Source: Podarcis raffonei (taxonomy: Eukaryota; Chordata; Lepidosauria; Squamata; Lacertidae). Taken from it: 64,000 nt of DNA. The stretch spans positions 10,705,001 through 10,769,000 of the forward strand of contig NC_070613.1 of the NCBI RefSeq assembly GCF_027172205.1, written 5' to 3'. The translations under genes were made by a program, and so were the position numbers. The notes beneath the pieces were generated by a model, which saw only the letters and a list, made by a program, of their open reading frames with translations, ran no database searches and was not told where the DNA came from. Shown one piece after another: positions 28,406-40,405 of the stretch. Position 1 is the stretch's first letter. Each line of letters opens with the position of its first letter.

Positions 28406-28477
28406 TAGTTAATTCATCCACTGCATAGTTAAAGAGGCAGTTATGACTACTGACTTTAAAAGAGGATTAGTCTAGAT

Positions 28478-28758
28478 CAGGAGTAGGCAAACTAAGGCCC
28501 ATGGACCACAAGCGGTCACGGGAGTCGTTTAACCGGCCCACGAGCTGCCCCCAAATCGAGCCGCTCGCTCAGCAAGTCCCCGTGCACTGTGCTAAACCAG
28601 CACAGCGCGGGGACTCACTTCTGTAGCACTGAAAATCGCGTCTGTGCAGACGCAGATGCCGGAAATTGGGTGTGCTCACGCACACGCGCAATCCGGCCCA
28701 CGGAGGGCTATCCACTGGAGTGAACCGGCCCAGGCGAGGTAAACCTTGCTGACCCCTG
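28478..28758. mobile_element. hAT-like MITE with perfect 8-bp duplication
   Basis: 281 bp flanked by GTCTAGAT (28470-28477 and 28759-28766). The ends are CAGGAGTAGGCAAACT and, inverted, CAGGGGTCAGCAAGGT. The interior shares phrases with 46428-46786 (GCGGGGACTCAC, TGCTAAACCAG). The TA at the centre of the duplication fits the Buster group of hAT. Confidence 0.85.
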
Positions 28759-28766
28759 GTCTAGAT

Positions 28767-28981
28767 GAAGAAGAAGGCTGCTAACCCTGATGGCTGCGTT
28801 CAGCTTCTCTGCTGGAGCCGGTATGCCTCTGAATACGTTGCTGGGAATCTCAAGCAGAGAGAGCATCGTTGCACTTTGGTCCCTCTTGTGCATTTCCCAT
28901 AGGCATCCAGTTGGCCATTGAGAGAACAGGAGGCTGGGCTAGATGGACCATGGGCCTGATCCTGCAGGGCAATTCTTATGC
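28767..28981 (+). repeat. LINE 3' end ('CTGATCCTGCAGGGC...TCTTATGTTCTTATG' type)
   Basis: GCATTTCCCATAGGCATCCA, GGCTGGGCTAGATGGACCAT and GGGCCTGATCCTGCAGGGC are a 3' sequence common in reptiles, of CR1/L3 type as far as I can judge. It is interrupted at its end by the MITE at 28982. Other copies are at about 38380-38575 and 59300-59430 (reversed). Confidence 0.6.
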
Positions 28982-29117
28982 CAGACACCCCCAACCTTTG
29001 GCCCTCCAGATGTTTTGGCCTACAACTCCCATGATCCCTAGCTAACAGGACCAGTGGTCAGGGATGATGGGGATTGTAGTCCAAAACATCTAGAGGGCCG
29101 AAGGTTGAGGACACCTG
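28982..29117. mobile_element. hAT-like palindromic MITE
   Basis: 136 bp, ends CAGACACCCCCAACCTTTGG and, inverted, CAGGTGTCCTCAACCTTCGG. The flanks TCTTATGC and TCTTATGT match at 7 of 8 bases. The interior is a near palindrome (CCTCCAGATGTTTTGG...CCAAAACATCTAGAGG). It sits in the tail of the LINE at 28767-28981. Confidence 0.75.
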
Positions 29118-29125
29118 TCTTATGT

Positions 29126-31090
29126 TCTTATGTCTGTCAAGTTATTGCAGAGGAAGCCCAATTCACAGATGCAAATCATCACTTGATGTTGCAAGAATCA
29201 AGTGAGGAAATCTACATGTGAATTGACCCACACATTCCACACTAGGTGGGTGGACTAGGCTGGTTAATGGGGCAAGTGGGCTGCTCTGAGCAGAGCTTGC
29301 TGAAGAATCTTCTTCCTGCTTTATTTTGCAGGAGCCACTGAGAGGCTGGAGGGCCAGGAGGACAAGGCAGCCAAATTAGTCCCAGCTGTGCCTCATTCCA
29401 GGTCAGGAAGTCAGGAACACATATCCAAGCAGCGAGTCTGAATAACCATGTCATGCAGTGGCTCATAGGTCCATGCCATAAATCAGCCCTGCAAATAAAA
29501 TGCATGCCTTAGTGCAGTCAGCTGTGCATTAATCTGTAGCACCAATCTGATATAGCTGGCTGTCTACCCTAATTACTCACTTTAAAGGCTGGATATTGCT
29601 ATTTCAGCCATCGATATAATAAAACGGGTTTGTTCCCATTTCACCAAATAGTAGGAAGTTTCAGGGGCAGCTCTGTAAAGGATCGGTTTCCTTGTGAGAG
29701 AACAGTCTCGATTATCTTTTTATGTAATGTTATATTTACAAAAATAGGAAATGAACATGAAGAAGCAGGCAACAGCCAAGACCAGTACTGCTGGGTTTTA
29801 ACCCATGTTGGTTTCCCCCAAATCAAATAACATGTCATTTGAAACCCTCCCACACCTACAAGGCTCTTTAGCATTTAACTGGGGAGGAAACAAAATGTGA
29901 TTTCTGCCTCCTTCACTAGGTTCTCTCCAACTGTTTCTGTCAAATTCCCACCAAAACAACTAGAGTGTGTTCAGTAGCAGGCTGCCACCAGCCATCAAAA
30001 GCCATCAGTGCTAATTTAAGGAAGCACCTTTCAGCCAACAGTGCTCACTGAAGAAAGATCTTTTGGCTATTGAATTACAAGAGTCTAGAGAAATTTTTAT
30101 CCTCTCACTTGACAGCTATAACAACAGTATTAAGAGTAGTTCCCTTGCATCTGAAGTTTTGACTGAACAAACATTACCTCTGGCTAATCTGGCTTCTTTT
30201 TCATTTGGTGAATAAGCATTTAGACTCCCACGGCAAGCTTCAATTGCAGCTGGAACAAAATAAAAGAGGTAAAAAAAATGGCATTTGATCCTGCCTTGTT
30301 TTGCTTTCAAGAGGCAAAGGGTTTTGGACAAAACCACTATTTATGTTTACAAACAAAATAAACAACCTTATTAAGTTTTAAATGGAGAGAGGATAAAACT
30401 ACTTCTGATTCCTGTTTTGTGGGGCCAAATCCAAGATGATTAGGAGTGCTATGGTCTTCTGCAGACAATAAAGGATCTTTTGTTCTTTCTAGGAAGTGGA
30501 GCCAGCAATGTTTTAAAGGCCTAAGCAGTCAGTCTCAAGCCCCTTCTTAAGCTGATCATAAACAATGAAGTGCCCAGCCATTGGAATTAACTTTCCTAGA
30601 GGATTAGCCCCCTGCACAGTGCAAGTCTATCCCATGTGATAAAAGCAAGAGGAGGTCAGTATCCAGAAGCAGAGTCTCCAAGTTGCTCAGACTAGTGAGA
30701 AATCCTGACTGGGAAGCCATCAGAGTATCATCTCACCTGCTCTGGACTCCTGCTGTTAAGAAGTTTTGTTACACGTGAATGTCTGAACCTTCGTGCGTGT
30801 CTACCCTGCCTAAGGACCCAGCAGAGACACCCACCTGGGAAATGAGACCAGTTGCTTGGAAACAGAATGTGCATTGCTTAAATGTGTGTGGTAAAATGGT
30901 AAAACCAGCACTTTGAATTGGGCCCGGAAACTATTGGCAGCCAATGCTGTTGGTCCAGAATCAGCGTAACATGTTCTGTGTTGGCTGCTGAGGAAGAAAG
31001 AGCCCTTTCTCTATGAGCAGCATGGACATGCAGAAGGCTAGCAGAGAAGGGATGGGTGCGTGATTCTTTCTCTCCTCAACCAGTCCACTT
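29126..31090. other. Intergenic sequence without recognised genes
   Basis: A diverged L2-like trace is at about 30895-30965 (ACCAGCACTTTGAATTGGGC). I see nothing else I can name. Confidence 0.5.
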
Positions 31091-31098
31091 GGTAGAAG

Positions 31099-31378
31099 CA
31101 GTGGCATGGCCTTGGTTGCTGGCGTCCAGGGCGGGTGGGTATGTGTCGGTCAGAGGGTGTCAGCCCAGCTAATGCTGCCAGAGTGATCCCATCCCCACCG
31201 GAGCAAAGCAGAGCTGCAATGAGCTGCTTGGCTGGCCAATGTGGCCCTTAGCAGGTGGAGAGGAGCACTAGGCCAGGCCATGCTGGGGGCACCTGCGTGG
31301 GGGCGCCTGTTTCGCGCCCGCTTGAAAATTGTGCGCCTGGAGCCACAAGCCCCTGGCACCCCACACACTATGTCCCTG
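31099..31378. mobile_element. hAT-like MITE
   Basis: 280 bp flanked by GGTAGAAG (31091-31098) and GGTAGAAA (31379-31386), 7 of 8 matching. The ends are CAGTGGCATGGCC and, inverted, CAGGGACATAGTGTG. It resembles 36172-36607 in end type. Confidence 0.65.
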
Positions 31379-31487
31379 GGTAGAAATGTTTTTCCTAGCC
31401 AGTCAAGAGGTTATGAATACCTGCATTTCTATGCACGCTTCAGATGACAACCAACATGGAAATTCAAGCTTGTAGCTTCATGGCATG

Positions 31488-31490
31488 CGC

Positions 31491-31537
<47 letters not shown>
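31488..31537. repeat. (AC)n microsatellite
   Basis: About 50 bases of AC with a few early interruptions. Confidence 0.95.
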
Positions 31538-31541
<4 letters not shown>

Positions 31542-32442
31542 GGCTTCTAGCTTTTGTGGACTTACTTGATCAATGCATTGAATGTGTTAGAAAACCCATT
31601 ATGGACTCCTGGACACCACCGTTCCTCTTCTATTTTTGTACTTATTACAAAAATGGAAAGTTGTTTTGATACACAAATCTTCCTCACTGGATTTTGGATA
31701 ATACATTTGGTACCTCTAATTATAAAGCACCCTTTTCAGCGGTGCATACATGGCTGCTGGTACAGCTGTTTTAGGAAAGGGTTACCGCCAGCAGCCAGTT
31801 CCAGTCAAGCCAGCCATTTCCCAGGGATATTGTTGCATTGTTGGGATTTGAAAAACAACACACACTCGTTGTAATAATCTAACCTGTTCCCTACTTCGGT
31901 GGAAGCTCTTGCTTCATTTGCAGTGAACTGGCCTCTTGCCCAGCCTTGTCTATCTCTAACAATACATTCCTGAGGGGCTAAATCTAAGCACAAGCCAAAG
32001 GATATAAGTGTAAAAGTATATAAACAGGTCTTGGCCAACATCGCTCTTGTTTACACCAGAGATAAATGAGGAAATGGGACCCAAATTGTGAAATTGAAAA
32101 CAAAATGAAGGAGCAAATAAATGAAATGAAACAGCCAGTGGCTGTTTCACATTTCAGAAAGCAACCCTCCTTTTTTAGTTTGCAAGATTTGTTTGCAAAC
32201 TAGCAACTGAAATGGAATGAAGATTGTTGTAATTATTTTTTCAAAGTAGGAAGAGTCTTATAAATAACTGAAGTTTTTTTTGTTGTTGTTGAAAAAATCA
32301 CATAGGGTCAAAAGGAAAGATGACTGATAAGTTGGAAGATGAAGATGAGCAAATATCATTTCACATACTTAGAACTTGGTTGCAGCTTAGTTGCATGCTG
32401 AGTGGTGACCAGGTCCAGGGGTACAACACTTGCCCAAGCCTG

Positions 32443-32890
32443 CCAGGCTGACAGCAGATAGACTGATGGACATTTGCTGGGGTTCGAAACCGGGAAAGGG
32501 GGGGTGGGGCTTTGGGAATCCAAAGGGTATACAATTATACTCTGTTTCTTTTAGTTTTGTTTTGCTACTAATATAAAAATGGGGAATTCGTGGAAGGGAA
32601 TTGGGGTCGACCTTAGAAAAAGATTTTTAAGAATAAGTACTGATGTATAAAGACTGAGGTTTATAAGTTAAAATTGGTTAACTAAAATGAATTAAAGAAA
32701 ATAAGGTAAAGTTTGGGGACAAGAACTTGCTGAGCTAAAAATTGGAACTGGAATACAAGAAGGGGGGTGTGGGGAAGTCAAGGAAATTGGTTATTGATAG
32801 TAAGGAATGTAAATTTTATGTGTTTTTAATTGTTTTTTTTTTGTTTTTTTCTTTATTTTTTGGAAATTTCAATAAATATTTATAAAAAAA
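32443..32890 (+). mobile_element. L1-type 3' UTR insertion with 18-bp duplication
   Basis: Flanked by the perfect 18-mer AACACTTGCCCAAGCCTG (32425-32442 and 32891-32908). The insert is noncoding, rich in A and G then T, and ends AATAAATATTTATAAAAAAA. The ending resembles those of the L1 copies at 19845 and 35593. It has no coding part left, so the L1 assignment rests on the tail and the duplication length. Confidence 0.8.
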
Positions 32891-32908
32891 AACACTTGCC
32901 CAAGCCTG

Positions 32909-34122
32909 GATGAGACCATCCACCTGTCTCATCCAAGGTAGGTCTGGAGGGTGGAGCCACATGGACAGGATCCCCACCCCCCAGTAATTGTTTTGTTGTC
33001 ATTTTCCCTACATACTGGAACAAGACATCCCATTTAATCCAACAGTGTTGCAGAATCAAAATATACATAAACTCAATGCTGGAGACCATTGTAGGAATAA
33101 CAATTCCCATACAGTAGTGGACAGGATGTTTCAGTAGTGGCCACCCATTTGTGGAATGGCACCATCATGGTCCGTTTTTAGGTGCCAGGCTAATACTTCT
33201 TATTGACCCAGGATTTTGGCGGTTAAGTTAGCTGCTTCTGTGGGGTAGGGCTTGAACTTATGGCATTGTTGGATGAGCATTTTAAGGAATTTTGTATTGC
33301 ACATTGATTTGTAATTTGGCATCTAATTAAGTTTACCTGCTTGCATTTTACCTTGTTAAGATCCTTTGATTGAGGGAGGGTGGGTGAGTGTCTGACAAAC
33401 ACAGTTGATAATAACAGTCGCAACCCACTTCAGAAGGCTGCTTGGAAGATTGAAGAAGAAGAAAAAGTGAAATGTTTTGCTGAAGTGAGAAATAACCGTT
33501 CCCTTCTCCTGCGTGAAAGACTGCAGTTAGCTGATTCATAAGCATCTGTTTCCATTCATTCCAGACTGCGTGCCCTGATACTGCTGGATTCCTTTCCAGC
33601 GCTGACTAGGGGGCCAAGGAGCGGTTTTGCTGCTAAACATAGCATATATACCCAAGATGACATGGTCTGAATATGGATGGATGCGGGAAGGAGCCTTTTA
33701 TGAACTTCCTTTAACTCATCTGGTTTTGCAGACAGTCCTCCGACTCAACTTACACACAGTGTAATCAGCGGTTTTGCTCTGACGAATGGAATGTGCATCG
33801 ATACTCTGTCTTGCTCCAAGTGAAACAGGAGAGTCATTGCTGTTTCTGACCAAGCAGACAGAGCCCCTGTTCCAGTCATTCTTAAACCTCGAAGCAGTCA
33901 CCACTTCCTTTCTCTTCCTTCATGATCAACAGTATCCCAGGGGTCACCAGCCTGATGCCCAGGGGCCCACCGAGACCTTGTGCCTATAGGGTGCCCTCTC
34001 CCTGCTGAAATCAGGCTGGATAGAAGCCCATCTAAGCTAGCTTGTTCTTCTTACAGTAGTGGTTGCTGTCCCATCAACAGCAGGGAAGCCAGATTCCATT
34101 GCCATTCCAATTACCTTTTGCA
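32909..34122. other. Intergenic sequence without recognised genes
   Basis: I see no gene or clear repeat boundary here. Short phrases near 33945-34020 (AGGGGTCACCAGCCTGATGC) suggest a decayed MITE. Confidence 0.45.
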
Positions 34123-34124
34123 TA

Positions 34125-34850
34125 GTATTTTTCGCTCTATAGGACGCACCAGATGATAATATTCACCTAGTGTGAGGGGGAGGAAACAAGAAAAAAAAAT
34201 TTCTGAATCCCAGAAGCCAGAACAGCAAGAGGGATCTCGCTTCTGGGATAGCGTCTTGCTGTTCTGGCTTCTGGGATAGCCGCTGAAGCCTCTCCCGGGC
34301 AGCGGGATGAAGGCTCCCCCTGCCCAGAAGAGGCTGCGTGCGGGTAAGCTGCCCTCTGCACCTTCCCCCATCTCCCGCAAGAACTGTGCGCTCTTTAAAG
34401 GGAGCACGGTTCTTGGGGGCTTTTCTGGGAGGTGGGGGAAGGGACAGAGTCGCACGCTCTGTCCCTTTCCCCCCACTTCCTGCAAGAGCTGCGAGAAGCC
34501 TCCGCAGGACAGCAGGGAGCCTTCGTCCCGCTGCCCTACGGAGGCTTCACGGGGGCTATCCAAAAGCCAGAATAGCTAGAGGGAGCACTGCGCAGCGCTC
34601 CCTCTAGCTGGTCTAGCTTTGCGTGAAGCCTCCGGAGGACACGGGGAGCCTTCATCCCCTTGCCCTGCAGAAACTTCACCGGCTGTCCCAGAAGCCAGAA
34701 CAGCGAGATGGAGCGCTGCGCAGCGCTCCAGCTCACTGTTCTGGCTTCTGGGACAGCCCGTGAAGCCTGCATTCGCTCCATAACACACACACACATTTTC
34801 CCTTACTTTTTAGGAGGGAAAAAGTGCATCTTATAGAGCGAAAAATACGG
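34125..34850. mobile_element. 726-bp MITE with a row of internal hairpins
   Basis: The ends are inverted repeats next to TA (34123-34124, 34851-34852): GTATTTTTCGCTCTATAGGA and, inverted, CCGTATTTTTCGCTCTATAA. The GC-rich interior has three related hairpins at about 34205-34280, 34562-34618 and 34681-34760. They are built on AGAAGCCAGAACAGC and its complement, the last two with GCGCTGCGCAGCGCTCC or a close variant at the turn. The spacers share TGAAGCCTCCGGAGGACA-like and CTTCATCCC phrases, so the interior grew by duplication of a hairpin-plus-spacer unit. Confidence 0.8.
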
Positions 34851-35279
34851 TACGTCATGGGATTGCTCCATCTTGCCCTTCACCTAGGGCAAAGAAATGA
34901 GTTGGGCCAGCTCTGGAAATACTGCTTGTGGTACAAGGATGTTGCCTTGCTCTCCCCTCATCACACACGGCCTGACACGTGAGCCTGTACAAGCAGCGGT
35001 TGAATTCACATGTAGCAAAAACCTGGAACGACTTACTGTGGCTGGATGTGAATGAGCTGCATGCTGGTGCACAGTGATGCTTGGCTCCTCCCAGTTTGCT
35101 CCTCCCAGGACGTAAGCGGGGTATACAAACCCAGGGAGGCTGTGCTCACATTACTGCTTTAAAATGCAGCTGCGTCGTTGTATCTCTCAATTCGGATTGA
35201 AGTGGATTCGGGGTGGGGGAACATATCAAAACACAGTCTTTGGACTCAGCTACATTGGCAAAGAAAAAACATGTTATAT

Positions 35280-35593
35280 AATATCGGCTTAAGGAGACCA
35301 TCAGGAGAGACCATAAAGGACAAAGAGAAAATATTTGATTAAGAAGTGATGTGGAAACAGCAAGATAAGATTGGAAAGATCTATGAATATGTGTTTGGAC
35401 TGTTTGAACATCTGTTTGGACTGATTTGGACATTAATGCAGAAGTAATGATTAGATCAGAATCCTTCCTCGGATCTGGAAGTATGGGACCCCCCAACAAA
35501 ATTTAAAAATTCGGCACTGTAATTTGGAATTTATGTGATGTGGTTTGATTCAATGTGATTGGCCGGTTAATAAAAATTTATTAGAAAAAGAAA
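35280..35593 (+). mobile_element. L1-type 3' UTR insertion with 19-bp duplication
   Basis: Flanked by the perfect 19-mer AAGAAAAAACATGTTATAT (35261-35279 and 35594-35612). The insert is noncoding and ends GTTAATAAAAATTTATTAGA followed by an AAAAAG tail. The exact long duplication marks a recent insertion. Confidence 0.85.
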
Positions 35594-36171
35594 AAGAAAA
35601 AACATGTTATATGCGTTGTTTATACATTCTTAACACTGTGACACCAGATGGAGCTGCAGAGTTCCATTTTTGCCAACCCGATTTCTCATGCAAAGTTCGC
35701 AATGCGTTTAAACCGAAACGCTTCTTTGATGTGTCTAGATCCAGCCTCTCTTAAGAAACAACCAAGTAGACACAGGATTGATAAGGATTGTGTGTTATGT
35801 TGTGTGTCTACTGCTTCCCAAGTCAGCAGTTACTTTGCACTTGGTGCAAAGTAAACAACAGTGTATACACAGCCAAATATTTAACTTCTCGTTGTATTGC
35901 TCATGGTCTGCTGTTCTCTAACAAGCCCCCGTCACTAGCCATCCTTAAGCTGTGATTCGTTGTTGGCTTACAGATCATGGCTTCTGACGCGACAGGAAGT
36001 TGGCTATCCTGGCCGGTTATCCTGCTAATGCGAGGGGAGGAGCAAAGTGGGAGACATGGTAAAATGTGCTGCAAGAAATTGGGTAAACCAGTCATCAATG
36101 TGGATTCTGTGATGGAGGTGAGCGATGTGTCAGATTTTGTTTACCTTTTTTTAAAGACGGGTGGATAGAAC

Positions 36172-36607
36172 CAGAGGCGGAGGAAGGGGGGTGCGGTATG
36201 TGCTGGCCTCCCCGGGTGTCATCACTGAGGGGGAGGGGTGACAAAATGACAAAAATATGAGTTAAAAAAATAAAAATTGGGCTCACGAAACTTTTTAGTT
36301 CTGTCAACAAACGCAACAAAATGCGTCTGGCACTGGGTGCCACACTACAGGGGTCAGCACTTACCACGGGGCCTGCAGTGTGCCCAAGCCACACGTCTCT
36401 CCTAGGAGTGATGTGGTGGCTTGGGCGCCCGCAGGCTCGGCGCTGCCTGAAATGGCAGTGTGGAGCTTGCATCCGCTCACTGTCTCTCCCTCAGCCACCC
36501 TACAGCTGAAGGGGAGGCTGCAGAGAGTCTCCACGCAGCGCACCCCAGCCCCACGGGCGGCTTACCCCTGGCTACACTGGGCACCCGAGCAGCTAGCTAC
36601 GCCGCTG
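36172..36607. mobile_element. hAT-like MITE with perfect 8-bp duplication
   Basis: 436 bp flanked by GATAGAAC (36164-36171 and 36608-36615). The ends are CAGAGGCGGAGGAAGG and, inverted, CAGCGGCGTAGCTAGC. The frames inside are not meaningful. Confidence 0.8.
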
Positions 36608-36615
36608 GATAGAAC

Positions 36616-37789
36616 CAGGTGGATGCTCCAAGACAGGCACACGTTGTGCTGAATGAACAGAGAGGTGTGCTAGGTGATTCACTGCAAGTACACAATAGCG
36701 TGTGAACTGCCCCATCTTTGGTACAAGTCCCACGAGATTCCAAGAGACATTATGGAATGTGCCAGCTTGCCAATGGCTAACCGTGACCATTAAATGCTGT
36801 GAAAGTGACTCATTGGGTTTGGGGGGAGGCCATCATTGCTAGGGCTGGGAAGGATGGAAATCAGTTAAGGTGCCTTTCAAATTCCACTGGTACCCCCAAA
36901 CTATCTGTGAAAACCTCAGGGTTTCTTTCTGTAAACCCAGAAATAACATTTCTGCCACATTTCACCCACCTTTGGGAGGTATAAAGCACTAAGCCAAAGT
37001 ACAGCCTGAGGTTTTCCATTCCATTATATGATTATTAATTTTGGTGGGGAGGAATAAAGGCATGAAAGTTTGCAGAGCACCCCTCTTCTACCCAGAGTTG
37101 AGAACAAATGGAATTATAAAGCTCACAGCAGGAGCACCGAATTGCCTCTGGAGACCTGGGTTCAGTTTTCACGTCAATCAAAAAGAGACACACATGAATT
37201 TGAACCAGCCATTTTACAGTCCTGCTCATATGGTCAGCAGCCTTGTTGCCATTTTCTCAGGAAGCAGAAGAACCACTTTACACAGCAGGGTGCTGGGAGA
37301 TGCCACGCTGCGGTCTGTTAACATTTCCTGTGGGAAGTTTCCAGGCCAAGTCATAGTTTAGAGCAAAAAGAAGATGGCCCTGCCATGTTTCCACAGGGGA
37401 CAAGCGCGCTTACACACAAACACACACCCACACCTGAAGTATGGGCATGAACATGTTGCAAACCGGCTGCGGATAATCTTTATCAACCTGAAGGCACATG
37501 GCCCTGCTTCCGAACTTCTTGTTTCTTGGACAGGTGGGAAGTGTGAACCAGTATGTGGCAGTGGGTGGGTTTGAAAGAGGATTAGACAAATTCATTGAGA
37601 ATAAGGCTATCACAGGCCCTCCAAGTGTCCTTATTTTCCAAGGACAGTCTTGGATTTACAGAAGCCATCCTGGTTTCTGATTTGATCCTGGAATGCCCCA
37701 CTTTTCCTTAGGATGTCCCTATTTTCCTCAGAGAAATGTTGGAGGTAACAGAGTTATGCGACCCCTGAGCCAAGGAGATAAGAAACTAT
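36616..37789. other. Intergenic sequence with a decayed repeat
   Basis: About 37600-37750 reads like a dispersed reptile repeat (CCTTAGGATGTCCCTATTTT, GAGAAATGTTGGAGG). The same phrase recurs at about 38336-38368. I recognise nothing else. Confidence 0.45.
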
Positions 37790-37964
37790 ACAACCTTTAG
37801 AAGACATCTAAATGCAGCCCTCTATAGGGAATTTTTTTATTGTTTAATGTTTTATTATGTTTTAAAATATGTTGGAAGCTGCCCAGAGTGGCTGGGGCAA
37901 CCAAGTTAGATGGGTGGCGTATAATGTTGTTATTGTTGTTGTTGATGATGATGATATTGGAATA
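37790..37964 (+). repeat. L2-type LINE 3' end
   Basis: TTGGAAGCTGCCCAGAGTGG, CTGGGGCAACC and GGGTGGCGTATAATGTTG with a (TTG)n(ATG)n tail is an L2-type 3' end. The Sauria SINE at 37965 is inserted just past the tail. Confidence 0.7.
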
Positions 37965-38321
37965 AAGGTAAAGGTAAAGGGACCCCTGACCATTAGGTCC
38001 AGTCATGACCGACTCTGGGGTTTTGGCGCTCATCTCGATTTATTGGCCGAGGGAGCCAGCGTACAGCTTCCAGGTCATGTGGCCAGCATGACTAAGCCGC
38101 TTCTGGCGAACCAGAGCAGCACACGGAAACACCGTTTACCTTCCCGCCGGAGCGGTACCTATTTATCTACTTGCCCTTTGATGTGCTTTCGAACTGCTAG
38201 GTTAGCAGGAGCTGGGACTGAGCAACGGGAGCTCACCCCGTCGCGGGGATTCGAACTGCCGACCTTCTGATCGGCAAGTCCTAGGCTCTGTGGTTTAACC
38301 CACAGCACCACCTGCATCCCA
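37965..38321 (-). mobile_element. Sauria SINE with perfect 12-bp duplication
   Basis: Flanked by GATATTGGAATA (37953-37964 and 38322-38333). On the minus strand the head reads GGGATGCAGGTGGTGCTGTG with B box AGTTCGAATCCCC and the 3' end is (CCTTTA)n. It is 357 bp and full length. Confidence 0.93.
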
Positions 38322-38379
38322 GATATTGGAATAGGAAGTCCCTATTTTCACTGGAGAAATGCTGGAGGCTATGCCATGA

Positions 38380-38575
38380 ATGGCCACAAGCAACAATGCT
38401 TTCACTGTTGGAATCAACATACCTCAAAAACAGCTGCTGGGGATCACAACTGGGGAGAGTGTTGTTGTGTTTAAGTGCTGCTTTTGGGCTTCCCATAGGC
38501 ATTCAGTTGTCCCCTGTAAGAATAGGATCCTGGGCTAGCTAGATATTTGGTCTAATCCCAGCAAGGCTCTTGTGT
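38380..38575 (+). repeat. LINE 3' end, same family as 28767-28981
   Basis: CTGCTGGGGATCACAACTGG, GGGCTTCCCATAGGCATTCA, ATCCTGGGCTAGCTAGATAT and TGGTCTAATCCCAGCAAGGC follow the same order as at 28767-28981. Confidence 0.6.
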
Positions 38576-39662
38576 AAAGAGACAATGTCACTTTCAGGAG
38601 AGAGGGAAAAAACACCAAACAAAAACAAAGCATTTTACACTTTGAGTTGATGCACACAGGACCCCTAAAGCAAAAAGAAAGCTCCTTGAGTTCTCCTCTG
38701 ATTACTATTATTACAGGTTCAGATGATCCCATTGTTTTTGTTTCGTCCCGCTGGCCAAGATAACCACGTCCCACTGTGCGAGTCTCAGCACATTCTGCTC
38801 CCTGCTTAGTTACATTTCGGAGAAATTGCGATGCTGGAAACTCCAGTCACACGGTCAAAGCATTTCAAGTGTTGCAGTATAAACAGGACCAGACTAAGTT
38901 ACAACCGGCTTTTAAAAGAGTTCTGTTTTTTGCTTTCACCTTTCTGAAATCAGAACACAAGGGATATGGATGTGCGGATTTGCCTTTAGAACATGTTTGT
39001 ACCCTGGATGGCAAGCAAAATTATTCCTGAAGGAAGCTGGGGGCTCAGGAAGCAAGGTGGAAAAGAGAGCTCTGTGCTGCGCAGCTGGCAATGGCTTTAG
39101 GAACCAGCACTACAGTCACTTCGAGGCTTCTTTCTATGTGGCGCCTCTTCAAATGTGTACGAAACTAGCTGATTGATGCTAAGTAGTACCTGGAATGATA
39201 AAGAAGAGCACATTTCCTTGCTCCTATTTCCCCTGTTTTATCCAAATTAATGTAAATTAATGTTCAACAGAAACAGATGAGATTCTCAATTAGTTTCCCT
39301 TTATTGTTAGTTTGTGAAATTGCACAGCTGCACAAAATGCTTGAGATGCAATTACAAAAAACAAAACAAACAACAAGGCTACTGTACTGCCCGAATCTCA
39401 AAGGAATTGGTTTTTAAGAGGAAACCTTTGCACTCAACTGGAGGCGGTTTGCTCCTTGTGCGTTCCTTCTGCTTTTAAGGCAAGTGACGCCGTTGCTGAA
39501 TTTTAACACAAATGGAATTCCACAGCACTTTTGAGTTTTCGCCTCTCACTGGCACTTGAGATGGAATTCTGCTGGGAATCCACTAGAAACCGACTGTGGT
39601 TCCAATGGATTCCGGCATAAAGGCCTTAGTCTGGGATGATTGGGGCTGACTGAGGGCGGTGG
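38576..39662. other. Intergenic sequence without recognised genes
   Basis: I see no exon, repeat or regulatory site that I can support. Confidence 0.4.
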
Positions 39663-39742
39663 CGCAGCGGCCCATAAAATAAGAGAACCACAGAACCATA
39701 GAACTGTAGAGCTGGAGAATACCCCATGCAGGAATTTCAACA

Positions 39743-39788
<46 letters not shown>

Positions 39789-39990
39789 TTAATTATTTAT
39801 ACCCCTCTCATCTGGATGAGCTTCCCCAGCTACTCTAAAGCATCCATGACAGAAAGCTATCCAACCTCTGCTTAGAAACCTCCAAGGAAGGAGAATCTGC
39901 CGCTTTTCCACTGTTGAACACCTCTTACCATCAGAAAGTTCTTCCTGATGTTTAGTCAGAATCTCTTTTCTTGTCACATTACCCACACAA
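39663..39990 (-). repeat. CR1-type LINE fragment interrupted by an L2 tail
   Basis: The minus strand shows CTATGGTTCTGTGGTTCTC at 39679-39697 and, upstream at 39838-39980, ACATCAGGAAGAACTTTCTG and TTCAACAGTGGAAAAGCGGC, a CR1/L3-type 3' sequence. The block 39742-39837 with (AAT)n and ATTTATACCCCTCTCATCTG is a reversed L2 tail set into it. Confidence 0.6.
39743..39788. repeat. (AAT)n microsatellite
   Basis: About 15 AAT units, forming the tail of the L2 fragment that follows it. Confidence 0.9.
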
Positions 39991-40366
39991 GATCACGGAG
40001 CTCAAAAGATACACTATGTTCAGGGCCGTGCTTTCAGAGAGACCCCCAAATGTGTGTTTTGTGGCGCTGTGCAAGATTTCAGCTCTGAAAAAGCATGGGG
40101 GGGTCAGGGAGGCAAGATCTGGGCATGAAATTGTGTGAGGTCATGGTGCCCAAAATGGCCACCGTGCTCTCGCAAGGGAAAATGGAACATCCCAGTTTTT
40201 TCGGGACATTTGAGGAGTATGCCAATGATTAGGCAGAACCACCCTCCTGACACCTGCATCGCCATCCGCTTACCAGGATGGGGCGGGTGGGGACGGGGTG
40301 GTTGCAAGTTTGGGGCTGCAGAGACATACTGGTGGTGGCACCAGAATGGCTCTTCCAGTGCAATCT

Positions 40367-40367
<1 letters not shown>

Positions 40368-40405
<38 letters not shown>

